A stretch of DNA of 53,318 nt, from positions 1-53,318 of the forward strand of contig PHBI01000018.1 in assembly GCA_002841945.1 (NCBI GenBank). The letters are read 5' to 3'. Under the pieces are notes generated by a model, which was not told where the DNA came from, ran no database searches, and saw only the letters and a program-made list of their open reading frames with translations. Shown here one piece after another: positions 1 through 8,266 of the stretch. Every line of letters begins with the position of its first letter. Position 1 is the stretch's first letter. The translations under genes and the position numbers were made by a program. This DNA is from Deltaproteobacteria bacterium HGW-Deltaproteobacteria-14 (GTDB lineage: Bacteria; Myxococcota_A; UBA9042; PHBI01).

Positions 1-717
1 CCCGTCGCCAAACCCGCTCCGGCCCGGCCAGCGGCGCCCAGCCGCCCGCGCCTCGGGCTGCTGCGCACGAGCGGCAGCCCCGAGGGCCCCATCTCCTACA
101 TCGTCGTCGAGCCCCCGGTCGCGAAGACCGACACGCCGCTGGTCATCGCCCTGCACGGTCGCGGCGACACCGCGGACGCCTTCGCCGGCCTGGCCGAGGC
201 CCTCGATCAGCCCACCCGCACCATCGTCGCGCGCGCGCCGCTCCCCTTCGGCAACGTCGGGGGCCGCGCCTGGTACGTGCTCGGCGCCCCCGACGAGGCG
301 GCTCAGATCCGCGCCCGCGTCGCGGAGCTGGTGACCCTGGCGCGCCAGCTCGCCGAACGCTACCCCGCCGCGCCCAAGCCAGCCCTCTACGGCTTCAGCC
401 AGGGGGCGGTCGTCGCGCTGCAGGCGGCCGCCGACCACCCGGAGCTGTGGAGCGCCGTGGTCGCGCTGTCGGGCTACCTCCCCACCACCGAGGGCGCCCC
501 AAAGGTCGACCGGGCGCTGCCGATCCTGCTCGTCGCGGGCGCCAAGGACGGCGTGATCCCCGCCGAGCGCTCGTGGGCGGCCGCCGACGCGCTGAAGGCC
601 CTTGGCCACGCGCCGGAGCGCTTCTCCTTCGACGGCCCCCACCGCGTCCCCAAGGAGGCCGCGCACGCCCTGAGCGCGTTCCTCGCCGCCCACCTGCCCG
701 GGGCCGGGACCGACTAA
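1..717 (+). CDS. Alpha/beta hydrolase, carboxylesterase/phospholipase type (5' truncated)
   Basis: The reading frame is open from the first base, so the true start lies upstream of the window. About 238 residues are visible. They show the order expected of the small esterase/phospholipase (YpfH/Est) family: an oxyanion-type strand LHGRGD, a nucleophile elbow GFSQGA with the Ser codon near 397, an Asp in GAKDGVIP and a catalytic His in DGPHRVP near the C-terminus. It probably hydrolyses carboxylic esters; the substrate cannot be read from the sequence. The N-terminal residues are Pro/Ala-rich and could be a linker after a signal peptide that is outside the window. It converges on the lipoprotein gene at 934-1914, with a strong hairpin between them. 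Confidence 0.85.
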   Translation, partial: PVAKPAPARPAAPSRPRLGLLRTSGSPEGPISYIVVEPPVAKTDTPLVIALHGRGDTADAFAGLAEALDQPTRTIVARAPLPFGNVGGRAWYVLGAPDEAAQIRARVAELVTLARQLAERYPAAPKPALYGFSQGAVVALQAAADHPELWSAVVALSGYLPTTEGAPKVDRALPILLVAGAKDGVIPAERSWAAADALKALGHAPERFSFDGPHRVPKEAAHALSAFLAAHLPGAGTD

Positions 718-846
718 AGAGCGCTGGCTCGGGCCATCGCGACGGCCTGCCCAGCTGAGCGGGGGGAGGGGGGCGGTGGCGTCCCGTCCGGCCAGATCGG
801 GAGCGAGTCTCGGCGGCTGACTTCCCGGCGATCTTCCCCACCCAGA

Positions 847-887
847 CGCCAACAGGGCGCCCGGTTGAACCGGACGCCCTGTTGGCG
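847..887. terminator. Bidirectional hairpin terminator between convergent genes
   Basis: A perfect 13-bp inverted repeat (CGCCAACAGGGCG at 847-859 against 875-887) encloses a second self-complementary segment (CCGGTT-G-AACCGG), so the whole 41 bases fold as one long hairpin. It lies between the convergent ends at 717 and 934 and can serve both strands. There is no long T tract, as is common in GC-rich genomes. Confidence 0.7.
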
Positions 888-933
888 CGCTTGGCTGTCG
901 GCTAGTCTCGCCACCGCCAGTCGATCGGGCCGG

Positions 934-1914
934 CTACTCCTGGCACTGCCCGTCGAGGCAGTTCGCGCCGCCGCACTGCTGCGTGTCGAAGCAGGCCGGG
1001 ACCGCCTGGCAGAAGCCGTAGATGCACTCCTCGGTCGCGCCGCAGGCGCTGTTGGGGCCGCAGTGATCGAGGCACTTGCCGTCGACGCAGCCCTGGCCAT
1101 CCGCGCACGACGCCGGACCGCTGCACTGGATCACCGGGGTGGTGTCCTGCTGGCAGATGCCGTCGACGCACTTCGTGTGGCTCGGGCAGTCGAGGGTCTC
1201 GCTGCAGGTCTCGTAGCAGGTGCCCTCGACGCACACGTGGCCGCCGCCGCACTCGCCGTTGAAGGTGCAGGTGTTCTCGGGCACCGCGAGGGGCCAGCAC
1301 TGGCCGTCGTTGCACTCCTGGCCCGGCGGGCAGCTGCTGTCGAGCGCGCACGGGAAGTAGCAGCCGCCGTTGAGGCACACGCCGTCCACGCCGCAGTCCT
1401 TGCTCTGGCCGCAGGCGTCGTCGGGGTGGTCGGGGAGCCCGACGTCGCCGCCGCCGGTGGTGTCGCCGCCACCGCCGGTGGTGTCTTCAGCGCCGGCGGT
1501 GTCGCCTCCGCCGCTGTAGGTGTCTTCACCGCCGCCGCCGTAGGTGTCCGTACCGCCGCCGCCGTAGGTGTCGGTGCCGCCGTAGGTGTCGGCGCCGCCG
1601 CCGGGGCTCGTCACGCACCGCCCGTCGAGGGTGCAGATCTGGCCGTAGTCGCAGTCCTCGTGCCGGGTGCACCAGGTGGTCTGGCTCGAGCCGTCGTCCG
1701 GCAGGCAGCGCCGGTCGGCCGAGCAGAAGGTGTGGATCGGGCACTGGTGCGTCTCGTCGCACCGATACTCGCCGCAGTCGCCCCCGTCACAATGCCAACA
1801 GCCCGTGCTGTCGCACACCATGTCCTCGAGGTCCTTGTCGAAGTTGAGATCGGACGAGCAGCCGCCCGCGAAGATGAGAAGGCCACCGGCCAGAAGACTC
1901 GCGTATCGCCACAT
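934..1914 (-). CDS. Cysteine-rich lipoprotein with DTYGG repeats
   Basis: The protein of about 326 residues starts with a lipoprotein signal ending in lipobox FAGGC (Cys about residue 19). It continues with Cys-rich segments of the CxxGxxC/CxDGxC type common in myxobacterial surface proteins, including many short loops such as CNDGQC, CVDGIC and CLDGQC. A Gly/Thr/Asp/Tyr linker between them repeats the DTYGGGG unit about five times (about 1495-1600). I prefer the ATG at 1914, because GGAGG lies nine bases upstream; a GTG at 1932 is the alternative. The cysteines suggest disulfide-stabilised modules outside the cytoplasm. No enzymatic motif is visible and the function is unknown. Confidence 0.8.
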   Translation of the reverse strand: MWRYASLLAGGLLIFAGGCSSDLNFDKDLEDMVCDSTGCWHCDGGDCGEYRCDETHQCPIHTFCSADRRCLPDDGSSQTTWCTRHEDCDYGQICTLDGRCVTSPGGGADTYGGTDTYGGGGTDTYGGGGEDTYSGGGDTAGAEDTTGGGGDTTGGGDVGLPDHPDDACGQSKDCGVDGVCLNGGCYFPCALDSSCPPGQECNDGQCWPLAVPENTCTFNGECGGGHVCVEGTCYETCSETLDCPSHTKCVDGICQQDTTPVIQCSGPASCADGQGCVDGKCLDHCGPNSACGATEECIYGFCQAVPACFDTQQCGGANCLDGQCQE

Positions 1915-2026
1915 CGGGGTCAGCCTCCGCACGCAGGAGAGGGGGAAACGCAGGTGCTGCGACGCGCACCCCGGGCGATCGATTCACATTTTTTTGCGGG
2001 TTGGGTCCTTGTCGGGATTGCCATCG

Positions 2027-2063
2027 TGACAACTCGGGTTGTCAGGATGTCAACGCTCTGACA
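2027..2063. promoter_or_regulatory. Four TGACA/TGTCA half-sites upstream of the NtrC-type gene
   Basis: Half-sites lie at 2027-2031 (TGACA), 2040-2044 (TGTCA), 2048-2052 (TGTCA) and 2059-2063 (TGACA). The first pair forms a perfect 7-bp inverted repeat with a four-base spacer, and the last pair forms an inverted repeat with a six-base spacer. The last half-site touches the AAGGAG ribosome binding site at 2063-2068. This could be an operator array or two alternative leader hairpins. Confidence 0.5.
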
Positions 2064-2077
2064 AGGAGTCCAAGAGC

Positions 2078-3418
2078 ATGTCGGTCCTCCCGCAGACGCT
2101 GCTGATCGTCGACGACGATCGCGCCAACCTCGAGTCTCTCGAGCGCATCTTCAATCGCGAGCGCATCGAGGTCGTGGCCGCCGCCGACGGCAAGGAGGCC
2201 CTCGAGGTGCTGCGGCGTCGGCGCATCAGCGTCTGCCTCACCGATCTCATGATGCCCGGGCTGAGCGGCATCGAGCTGCTGCGCGCCGCGCGGGCGGTGT
2301 CTCCGGAGACCGAGCTCATCCTGATGACCGCCTTCGGCACCGTCGAGACCGCGGTCGAGGCGATGAAGGAGGGGGCCTGGGACTTCGTCACCAAGCCCTT
2401 CAAGCGCATCCAGATCGTCAAGGCCGTGCGCCGCGCCCTCGACCAGCAGTCGCTCGTGATGGAGAACCTCGCGCTCAAGGCCGAGCTCCAGGACTCCCGC
2501 CGCGACCGGTCGATCATCGGCAACTCCCTCGCCATGCGCCAGACCATGGACATGGTGCGGCAGGTCGCCCCGTCGAACGCGACCGTGCTGCTGCTCGGCG
2601 AGAGCGGCACCGGCAAGGAGCTGTTCGCGCGAGCCATCCACAACGCCTCGACCCGCGCGAACCGGCCGTTCATCGCGCTCAACTGCGCCGCGCTGCCGGA
2701 GACCCTGCTCGAGGCCGAGCTCTTCGGTCACGAGAAGGGCTCGTTCACCGGCGCCACCGCGCGCCGCCAGGGCCGCTTCGAGCTCGCCGACCACGGCACG
2801 CTCTTTCTCGACGAGCTCGGCGAGATGAGCCCCCAGGTCCAGGTGAAGCTCCTGCGCGTGCTGCAGGAGGGCGAGTTCGAGCGCGTCGGGGGCACCCAGA
2901 CGCTCCGCGTCGACACCCGCATCGTCGCCGCCACCAACAAGGACCTCAAGGCCCAGGTGGACGCCGGCCGCTTCCGCGAGGATCTCTTCTACCGCCTCAA
3001 CGTCATCTCGATCGGCCTCCCCCCGCTCCGCGAGCGCAAAGACGACATCCCGCTGCTGGCCCACTACTTCCTCACGCTCTACGCCGGCAAGAACAACAAG
3101 GAGCTGGTCGGCATCTCCCGCGAGGCGGTCGAGGCGCTCCTCGCCTGGAGCTGGCCGGGCAACGTCCGCGAGCTCGAGAACGCCATGGAGCGCGCCGTCG
3201 TCCTGTGTCGCGGCGACACCATCACCGCCGACGATCTCCCGCCGCACATCCGCGAGGGGGATCCCGAGCGCCGCCACCTCATCGTCCCGATCGGCACCCC
3301 CCTCGACGACATCGAGCGGATGGTCATCCGCGAGACCCTCGTCGCCACCCGGGGCGACAAGAAGCTCGCCGCCCAGCTCCTCGGCATCGCTACCCGGACC
3401 ATCTACCGCAAGATATGA
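2078..3418 (+). CDS. Sigma-54-dependent response regulator, NtrC family
   Basis: The 446-residue protein has the full NtrC layout. The receiver domain spans residues 1-120, with acidic pair D12/D13, likely phospho-acceptor D56 in LTDLMMPG, and the conserved Lys in VTKPFK. The AAA+ domain has Walker A GESGTGKE at 174-181, a sigma-54 contact loop GSFTGA at 221-226 (Ser replaces Ala of the usual GAFTGA), Walker B TLFLDELGEM at 241-250 and the arginine-finger region. A Fis-type helix-turn-helix closes it at AAQLLGIATRTIYRKI, and the protein stops right after that helix. ATG 2078 is chosen for AAGGAG nine bases upstream. It should activate sigma-54 promoters when phosphorylated. No sensor kinase is adjacent, so it is an orphan here and its regulon is unknown. 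Confidence 0.93.
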   Translation: MSVLPQTLLIVDDDRANLESLERIFNRERIEVVAAADGKEALEVLRRRRISVCLTDLMMPGLSGIELLRAARAVSPETELILMTAFGTVETAVEAMKEGAWDFVTKPFKRIQIVKAVRRALDQQSLVMENLALKAELQDSRRDRSIIGNSLAMRQTMDMVRQVAPSNATVLLLGESGTGKELFARAIHNASTRANRPFIALNCAALPETLLEAELFGHEKGSFTGATARRQGRFELADHGTLFLDELGEMSPQVQVKLLRVLQEGEFERVGGTQTLRVDTRIVAATNKDLKAQVDAGRFREDLFYRLNVISIGLPPLRERKDDIPLLAHYFLTLYAGKNNKELVGISREAVEALLAWSWPGNVRELENAMERAVVLCRGDTITADDLPPHIREGDPERRHLIVPIGTPLDDIERMVIRETLVATRGDKKLAAQLLGIATRTIYRKI

Positions 3419-3522
3419 GCGCCGCGGCCCCGCGCACCGGCGCCGCCCGGCGCGCCGCCCGTTTACGCGAGCCCAACGCTCGGCTATCTTCCACTCCCCG
3501 AACGCCCCCGAGCCGACCCCGC

Positions 3523-4041
3523 ATGAACCGGATCCGCATCGCCTTCGCCCTGCTCGTCGCCGTCACCGCCACCGCGGGCTGCGACCTCATCAACGGGCCC
3601 TCCGAGCTCGAGCGCGAGATCGCCGCGGAGCAGCAGATCATCAAGACCTACTCGGCGGCGGTCCCCGAGGTCGACGCGCTCAAGACGACGTTCCTCGACG
3701 CCTGGAAGAAGGCCAACGAGCTCAAGGACCTCAAGGCCTACAAGGAGGCGCTCCAGACCCAGGTCGTCGCCGCGCTCGGCGCCTACGTCGCCGCCACGGC
3801 GAAGATGCCCGCCGGCGCCGGCGAGCTCGCGCGCATCCACGCGGGCATGGTCGGCGCCGTCGAGAAGGCGCTCGCCGTCTTCACCAAGTACGCCGACGAG
3901 CTCACCGAGGAGAACCTCGAGAGCGGCTACAAGGACGTGCTGCGCGAGATGGAGGCGGTCGCCGCCGCCCGCGCGACCTACCTCGAGCAGCTCAAGACCC
4001 ACTACGCTCGCTACCGGGTCGACCTGGTCCAGGACAAGTGA
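3523..4041 (+). CDS. Small helical lipoprotein
   Basis: The 172-residue protein begins with a lipoprotein signal peptide (MNRIRIAFALLVAVTATAGC), lipobox TAGC with Cys at about residue 20. The rest is rich in Ala, Glu, Lys and Leu with no Pro-rich breaks and is predicted to be almost wholly alpha-helical, possibly a coiled-coil bundle. No family is recognised. It follows the NtrC-type gene by about 100 bases on the same strand and may be cotranscribed. ATG 3523 is the only start that supplies the signal peptide. Confidence 0.75.
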   Translation: MNRIRIAFALLVAVTATAGCDLINGPSELEREIAAEQQIIKTYSAAVPEVDALKTTFLDAWKKANELKDLKAYKEALQTQVVAALGAYVAATAKMPAGAGELARIHAGMVGAVEKALAVFTKYADELTEENLESGYKDVLREMEAVAAARATYLEQLKTHYARYRVDLVQDK

Positions 4042-4178
4042 GCCGCGGTGGCTGGGCGTTCGGTGACATCATGTTGCAGTGCGGGAGGCATGCCGCCGCG
4101 CTGCCCGGCCGGATCAGTCGCTGCGGGGCAGGGCGGCCGTAGCGTGACTTGGGTGCGTTGCGGAGAGGTGCGGCCGTG

Positions 4179-5054
4179 ATGCCGCTCCAGATCCTCCGCG
4201 CGATGCGGCCGCATCAGTGGGTGAAGAATCTCTTCGTGCTCGCGCCGCTCGTCTTCGCCGAGCGCGCCCTGTTCGGTCAGGATTTCCTGCGCGCGGCGGT
4301 GGCGTTCGGCCTGTTCAGCGCGCTGTCGGGCTGCGTCTACATCCTCAACGACGTCGTCGACGTCGAGGGGGATCGGCTCCACCCCACCAAGCGCAACCGG
4401 CCCATCGCCTCGGGGCGGCTGCCGCTCCCGCTCGCCCGCTTCGCCCTGTCGGGGATCCTCCTCGGCACCGTCGTCGCGAGCTTCCTGGTCTCGACCGACT
4501 TCGCGGCCATCGGCCTGGCGTACTTCACGCTCAACGTCGGCTACTCGTTCTCGTTCAAGCACGTCCCGTTCGTGGACGTGATGAGCATCGCCAGCGGGTT
4601 CTTGCTGCGCCTGCTCGGCGGTGGCGTCGCGATCGGCGTGCCCATCACCCCGTGGATCCTCGGGGTGACCTTCGTCCTCGCGCTCTACCTCGGGCTCGGC
4701 AAGCGCAAGCACGAGCTGCTCCAGGCCGGTCACCGCGCCGGCAAGCAGCGCAAGGTGCTCGACCGCTATCGCCTCGCCCACGTGCGGCACGCGATGCTCG
4801 CCTCTGGCTTCGCGACGGTGGCGGCCTACACCGCCTACACCGTGCTCGGGCAGCACGCCGGTCGGCTCTTCCACCCGCAGGACCTCGCGTGGACGATCCC
4901 CTCGGTCGCCGTCGGTCTGTGGCGCTTCAACCAGCTGACGAACCGCGCCGAGGAGGGGCGGAGCCCGACCGATCTGATGCTGGCCGACAAGCTCTTCCTT
5001 GCCAACCTGGCGGTCTGGGCGTTGATCGTCGTGCTCGTGATCTACGTCCCATGA
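4179..5054 (+). CDS. UbiA-type prenyltransferase, decaprenyl-phosphate phosphoribosyltransferase-like
   Basis: This polytopic membrane protein of about 291 residues is in the UbiA superfamily. Near the N-terminus it has RPHQWVKNLFVLAPLVF and then LNDVVDVEGDRLHPTKRNRP, the first Asp-rich Mg-diphosphate site in the form typical of decaprenylphosphoryl-5-phosphoribose (DPPR) synthases rather than quinone prenyltransferases. Further conserved stretches include YFTLNVGYS and LGLGKRKHEL. DPPR synthase transfers phosphoribose from PRPP to a polyprenyl phosphate and feeds arabinose-type sugar donors; the lipid used here is not known. Start: ATG 4179 or GTG 4176, both behind GGAGAGG at 4162. The stop overlaps the next start by ATGA. 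The DprE1/DprE2 partners are not in the window. Confidence 0.82.
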   Translation: MPLQILRAMRPHQWVKNLFVLAPLVFAERALFGQDFLRAAVAFGLFSALSGCVYILNDVVDVEGDRLHPTKRNRPIASGRLPLPLARFALSGILLGTVVASFLVSTDFAAIGLAYFTLNVGYSFSFKHVPFVDVMSIASGFLLRLLGGGVAIGVPITPWILGVTFVLALYLGLGKRKHELLQAGHRAGKQRKVLDRYRLAHVRHAMLASGFATVAAYTAYTVLGQHAGRLFHPQDLAWTIPSVAVGLWRFNQLTNRAEEGRSPTDLMLADKLFLANLAVWALIVVLVIYVP

Positions 5055-5488
5055 CCGCACACCGCCCGCTGCTGTTCGCCCTCGTCGCCGCGGCGCTCGT
5101 CGCCTGCGCCGGCGGCCCCGAGCGCGTCGATCCCAGCGCCGACCCGGCGCACGCCTGGGCCGTCGCCGTGCGGGCGCGCGTCGCCGCCGCGCGCGACCAA
5201 CCCAGCTTCACGCTGCGCTACAACCCCGCCGCGTGCGACTGCCCGCCGTTCGAGGTCCGCCTAGACGGGATCTGGCATCGCGTGCTGTTCGCCGGCGCCG
5301 GCCCCGAGGACGCGGCGATGCAGGCGCTCGACGCCGCCGTCCGCGACGCCCGCGCCCGGCGCGTCAACGCGACCTGGCAGATCCAGGGCAGCCTCGATGA
5401 CAGCCTGACGACCTGTGCCCGCGGCACCCTGGTGGTCGCGCTGTCGCCGTCCGCCTTCGGCGCTCCGCCTCCGCCGGGACCGAACTGA
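5051..5488 (+). CDS. Small lipoprotein of unknown function
   Basis: The 145-residue protein starts inside the stop codon of the prenyltransferase gene (ATGA overlap), so the two are translationally coupled. It has a lipoprotein signal with lipobox VACAG (Cys about residue 18). The body has a Cys pair in AACDCPPFEVRL and another Cys in TTCARGTL, and ends in a Pro-rich tail. The mature part is short and globular, with no recognised family. The coupling suggests a role connected with the prenyltransferase or the cell envelope, which is inference. Confidence 0.72.
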   Translation: MTAHRPLLFALVAAALVACAGGPERVDPSADPAHAWAVAVRARVAAARDQPSFTLRYNPAACDCPPFEVRLDGIWHRVLFAGAGPEDAAMQALDAAVRDARARRVNATWQIQGSLDDSLTTCARGTLVVALSPSAFGAPPPPGPN

Positions 5489-5518
5489 GAACTCTCTGAG
5501 CTCGAGCGACCGGGGGCG

Positions 5519-6499
5519 CTACTCGGACTCGGCGACCTGGCGCGCGGCCTCGACCTGCTCCTTGGTCGGGACGAGGTCCTTGGCGACGCTCGCCACGAAG
5601 ATGTAGCCGATGCCCAGGCGCATCACCATCATGAGCGGCCCGATGACGGTGGAGTAGGCGAGGATCGCGGCGCTCCCGCCCGCCCCAGGGGGGACGTGGG
5701 GGGTGAACAGCGCGACCATGACGCCCTGGACCGCTCCGAGCCCGCTGATCGTCGCCGGGATCACCTGCACGAAGGCGATCAGCGGCGCGTAGAGGAGCAG
5801 GTGGCCGAGGTCGATCTCGACGCCGAAGGCCGGCAGGATCGCCCAGTGCATCAGCACGTAGACCATGATGAAGCAGGCGCGCATGGCGACCATCGGGGGG
5901 TAGTCCCGCAGCCTCGCGCGCCGGAAGGTGTCGAAGACGCGCCAGCTGCGGAGGCGCCCGAGGACGAAGAAGTCGAAGCCGCCGTTCCAGTAGACCAGGC
6001 TCCCGCCGATGATCCCCCAGATCACGAGCACGATGTAGGGGATCCGCGCGACGGCCTGGGAGTCACCGATAGCGTCCGGTCCCAGCGCGAGGCCGAGGGT
6101 GATGAGGCTCGAGAGCGCGATGATGTCGACGAAGAAGAGCCAGAACAGGCTCGAGAAGGTCTCGAGGAACGGGATGTCGCGCTTCTTGTGGAGGATCCAG
6201 GCCATCCCGCCCATGGCGAGGCTGTAGTTGATGGCGTTGAGGAAGTAGCTCACGCCCTTGATGCGCAGGACCTCTCGGACGCCGACGCGCCCGACGAAGC
6301 GCCGAAACAGCGCCACCAGGGTGAACGAGTCCACGAGGTAGGCGGCGAGGGTCACGAGCGCCATCGCGCCGACGAGGCGCGGCCAATCGGCGCGCGCGAG
6401 CGCGGCCCCGACGGCGTCGATGTCGGTCGTCAGGAAGAGGAACCCGACGATGCTGAGCGAGAGGACCCACGGGATGAGTCGCTTGACGCGAGGGGACAC
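5519..6499 (-). CDS. LPG-synthase-TM/UPF0104-type integral membrane protein
   Basis: The 326-residue protein has about eight hydrophobic segments in the pattern of the lysylphosphatidylglycerol-synthase transmembrane domain family. Landmarks are an early SIVGFLFL segment, the loop FLNAINYSLAMGGMAW and the C-terminal IPATISGLGAVQGVMVALF (compare the family's PG.iG..e). Members include flippase-like parts of MprF and membrane proteins near glycosyltransferases. There is no C-terminal GNAT-like aminoacyltransferase domain, so it is not a complete MprF. The start is GTG 6499 behind AGGAG. It is convergent with the small lipoprotein gene and divergent from rsmB. The likely role is in lipid or envelope metabolism; the substrate is unknown. 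Confidence 0.78.
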   Translation of the reverse strand: MSPRVKRLIPWVLSLSIVGFLFLTTDIDAVGAALARADWPRLVGAMALVTLAAYLVDSFTLVALFRRFVGRVGVREVLRIKGVSYFLNAINYSLAMGGMAWILHKKRDIPFLETFSSLFWLFFVDIIALSSLITLGLALGPDAIGDSQAVARIPYIVLVIWGIIGGSLVYWNGGFDFFVLGRLRSWRVFDTFRRARLRDYPPMVAMRACFIMVYVLMHWAILPAFGVEIDLGHLLLYAPLIAFVQVIPATISGLGAVQGVMVALFTPHVPPGAGGSAAILAYSTVIGPLMMVMRLGIGYIFVASVAKDLVPTKEQVEAARQVAESE

Positions 6500-6581
6500 G
6501 AGACTCCTGGCGGCGGCGGATGCGACGACCTGACCGTTGTGGCTTTACGGCAGGCCAAACGGCCGCGTATCGTCCGCCGCT

Positions 6582-7868
6582 GTGGGTGAACGAGTCAAGC
6601 AGATCCCCAGGAGGGCGCCAGGCGCGCGAGCGATCGCGGCGCGGGTGCTGGAGTCCGTCGAGTCGGATCGCGGCTCGCGTGCGCCTGAGCTGCTCGCGCG
6701 CGAGCTGGGCAGCGCCCGGGTGGCCGACCCGCGCGAGCGCGGGCTCGCCACCGAGCTCGTCTACGGGGTGCTGCGCCAGGAGCGGCGGCTCGATCACACC
6801 CTCGGACCCCTCGTCCGTCAGGGGCTAACGAAGCTCGAGCCGATGGCCCGGGTGCTCTTGCGCCTGGGGGCCTACCAGATCCTGATGCTCGATCGCATCC
6901 CGGCCCCGATCGCCGTCAGCGCCACCCAGGACGCCGCCCGCCAGATCGGCGCCGGTCGCCTCACCGGGCTCCTCAACGGCGTCCTGCGCAAGGTCGCCGC
7001 GCTCGGCGAGCAGCTGCCGAGCGGCGCCGACGTGGCGTCCCTCGGGGTCCGCGCGAGCCTGCCGGACTGGGTGGTGCGCGAGCTCGTCAAGGCCTACGGC
7101 GCCGACGCCGAGGCCGAGGGGATGGCCCTGCGCGAGCGGGCGCCGACGACGATCCGGCCGACCCTCGGCAAGGGGGGCGCGGACGCCTGCGCGGTGGCCC
7201 TCGCCGCCGAGGGGTTCACCGCAGCGCCTGGGCCGCACCACACCCTCGTCGTGACCGGCCCCGGCGATCCGTTCGCCACCAAGGCCTTCATGGACGGCCT
7301 CTTCGTACCGCAGGACCCAGCGAGCCTCGCGGTGGTCGAGCTGCTCGGGGACGTCGCCGGCCGCCGCGTGGCCGACCTCTGCGCCGGGCGCGGGCTGAAG
7401 GCGACGGCGCTCGCCGATCGCGGGGCCGAGGTGATGGCGCTCGATCTGAGCGGGTCGAAGCTCGACGCGCTGAACGCCCTGGCGCGCAACCTCGGGCTCG
7501 CCGAGCGGATCACGACGCGGGTCGCCGATCTGGCCGCGCGGCCCCCGGAGGTTGGGGCCTTCGATCTGGTCCTCGTCGACGCCCCGTGCACCGGCCTCGG
7601 GACCCTGCGCCGCCACCCGGAGATCGCCTGGCGTCGGACGTCGGCCGACCTCGCGTCGCTGACGGCCCTGCAGGCGCGACTCATCTCCAACGCCGCGCAG
7701 CTCGTCGCTCCAGGTGGCGCGCTGGTCTGGGCGGTGTGCAGCTTCGCTCGCGCCGAGGGGACGCCGCCGCTGCCCCTAGGCTTCGTGGAGGAGGAGCGGC
7801 TCGATCTTCGCCCCTCCGCCGGCCTGGACGCCTTTCAGGCGCGCCGCCTCCGCCGAGGTCCAGCGTGA
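6582..7868 (+). CDS. rsmB: 16S rRNA (cytosine-5)-methyltransferase RsmB
   Basis: The protein is about 428 residues. The N-terminus resembles the NusB-like RNA-binding domain (ARVLESVESDRG..., ELVYGVLRQERRLD, LRLGAYQILMLDRIP, LLNGVLRK). The C-terminus is an AdoMet methyltransferase with motif I region DLCAGRGLKATALAD, acidic residue in MALDLSGSK, motif IV DAPCTGLGTLRRHPE (general-base Cys) and motif VI WAVCSFARAEG (catalytic Cys). It methylates C967 (E. coli numbering) of 16S rRNA. GTG 6582 gives an N-terminus of normal length; an in-frame ATG at 6537 is possible. The tail after motif VI is short compared with E. coli RsmB. The stop overlaps the GTG of the next gene. Confidence 0.92.
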   Translation: MGERVKQIPRRAPGARAIAARVLESVESDRGSRAPELLARELGSARVADPRERGLATELVYGVLRQERRLDHTLGPLVRQGLTKLEPMARVLLRLGAYQILMLDRIPAPIAVSATQDAARQIGAGRLTGLLNGVLRKVAALGEQLPSGADVASLGVRASLPDWVVRELVKAYGADAEAEGMALRERAPTTIRPTLGKGGADACAVALAAEGFTAAPGPHHTLVVTGPGDPFATKAFMDGLFVPQDPASLAVVELLGDVAGRRVADLCAGRGLKATALADRGAEVMALDLSGSKLDALNALARNLGLAERITTRVADLAARPPEVGAFDLVLVDAPCTGLGTLRRHPEIAWRRTSADLASLTALQARLISNAAQLVAPGGALVWAVCSFARAEGTPPLPLGFVEEERLDLRPSAGLDAFQARRLRRGPA

Positions 7869-8215
7869 GACGCCTCACAGCCGTCGCCGTAGCCCTGACC
7901 GCCGCCCTGGGCGCATGCACCTCGAGCCCGACGCCGCACCCCGCACAAGGGGACCTCGCCGCCTTGGACACGCACACGCCCGCCCCCGACGGGACAGGGC
8001 AGAGCGCGGAGAAGGGGCCGGACCTCGACGACGACGGTGTCCCGGACTGCGAGCAGTTCGGCGGGCTGTGGGATCAGGCCGACGCGCGCTGCCTCGGCGG
8101 CACCGCGTCCAGCGTCGGCGACGCGGACGTCGCGGACGGTGACGCTCCCGACGGCGACGCTCCCGACGGCGACGCTCCCGACGCTCCCGCCGCCGACGTC
8201 ACCGCCGCCGACTGA
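7865..8215 (+). CDS. Asp/Ala-rich lipoprotein with DGDAP repeats
   Basis: The 116-residue product starts with GTG overlapping the rsmB stop (GTGA). A lipoprotein signal ends in LGACTS (Cys about residue 18). The sequence DLDDDGVPDC resembles a thrombospondin-type-3/calcium-binding Asp loop. The C-terminus repeats DGDAP three times, encoded by near-identical 15-bp units at about 8139-8185. The tail is very acidic and probably disordered. It ends 51 bases from the convergent transporter gene. No function can be assigned. Confidence 0.7.
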   Translation: MRRLTAVAVALTAALGACTSSPTPHPAQGDLAALDTHTPAPDGTGQSAEKGPDLDDDGVPDCEQFGGLWDQADARCLGGTASSVGDADVADGDAPDGDAPDGDAPDAPAADVTAAD

Positions 8216-8266
8216 CCGCCCCTGCGCCCGGGGTGCGCCTCGAAGGTGTGCAGCCAGCCGGCTGGA

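Noticed and set aside
4070..4080. Dispersed TGCA(G/C)TGC words as a genome-wide signal
   Set aside because: I found about six in the window. A rough base-composition estimate gives about four by chance, so the excess is not convincing.
4011..5060. 349-codon frame on the minus strand opposite the prenyltransferase gene
   Set aside because: It is low-complexity and highly charged, and antisense to a well-supported membrane enzyme.
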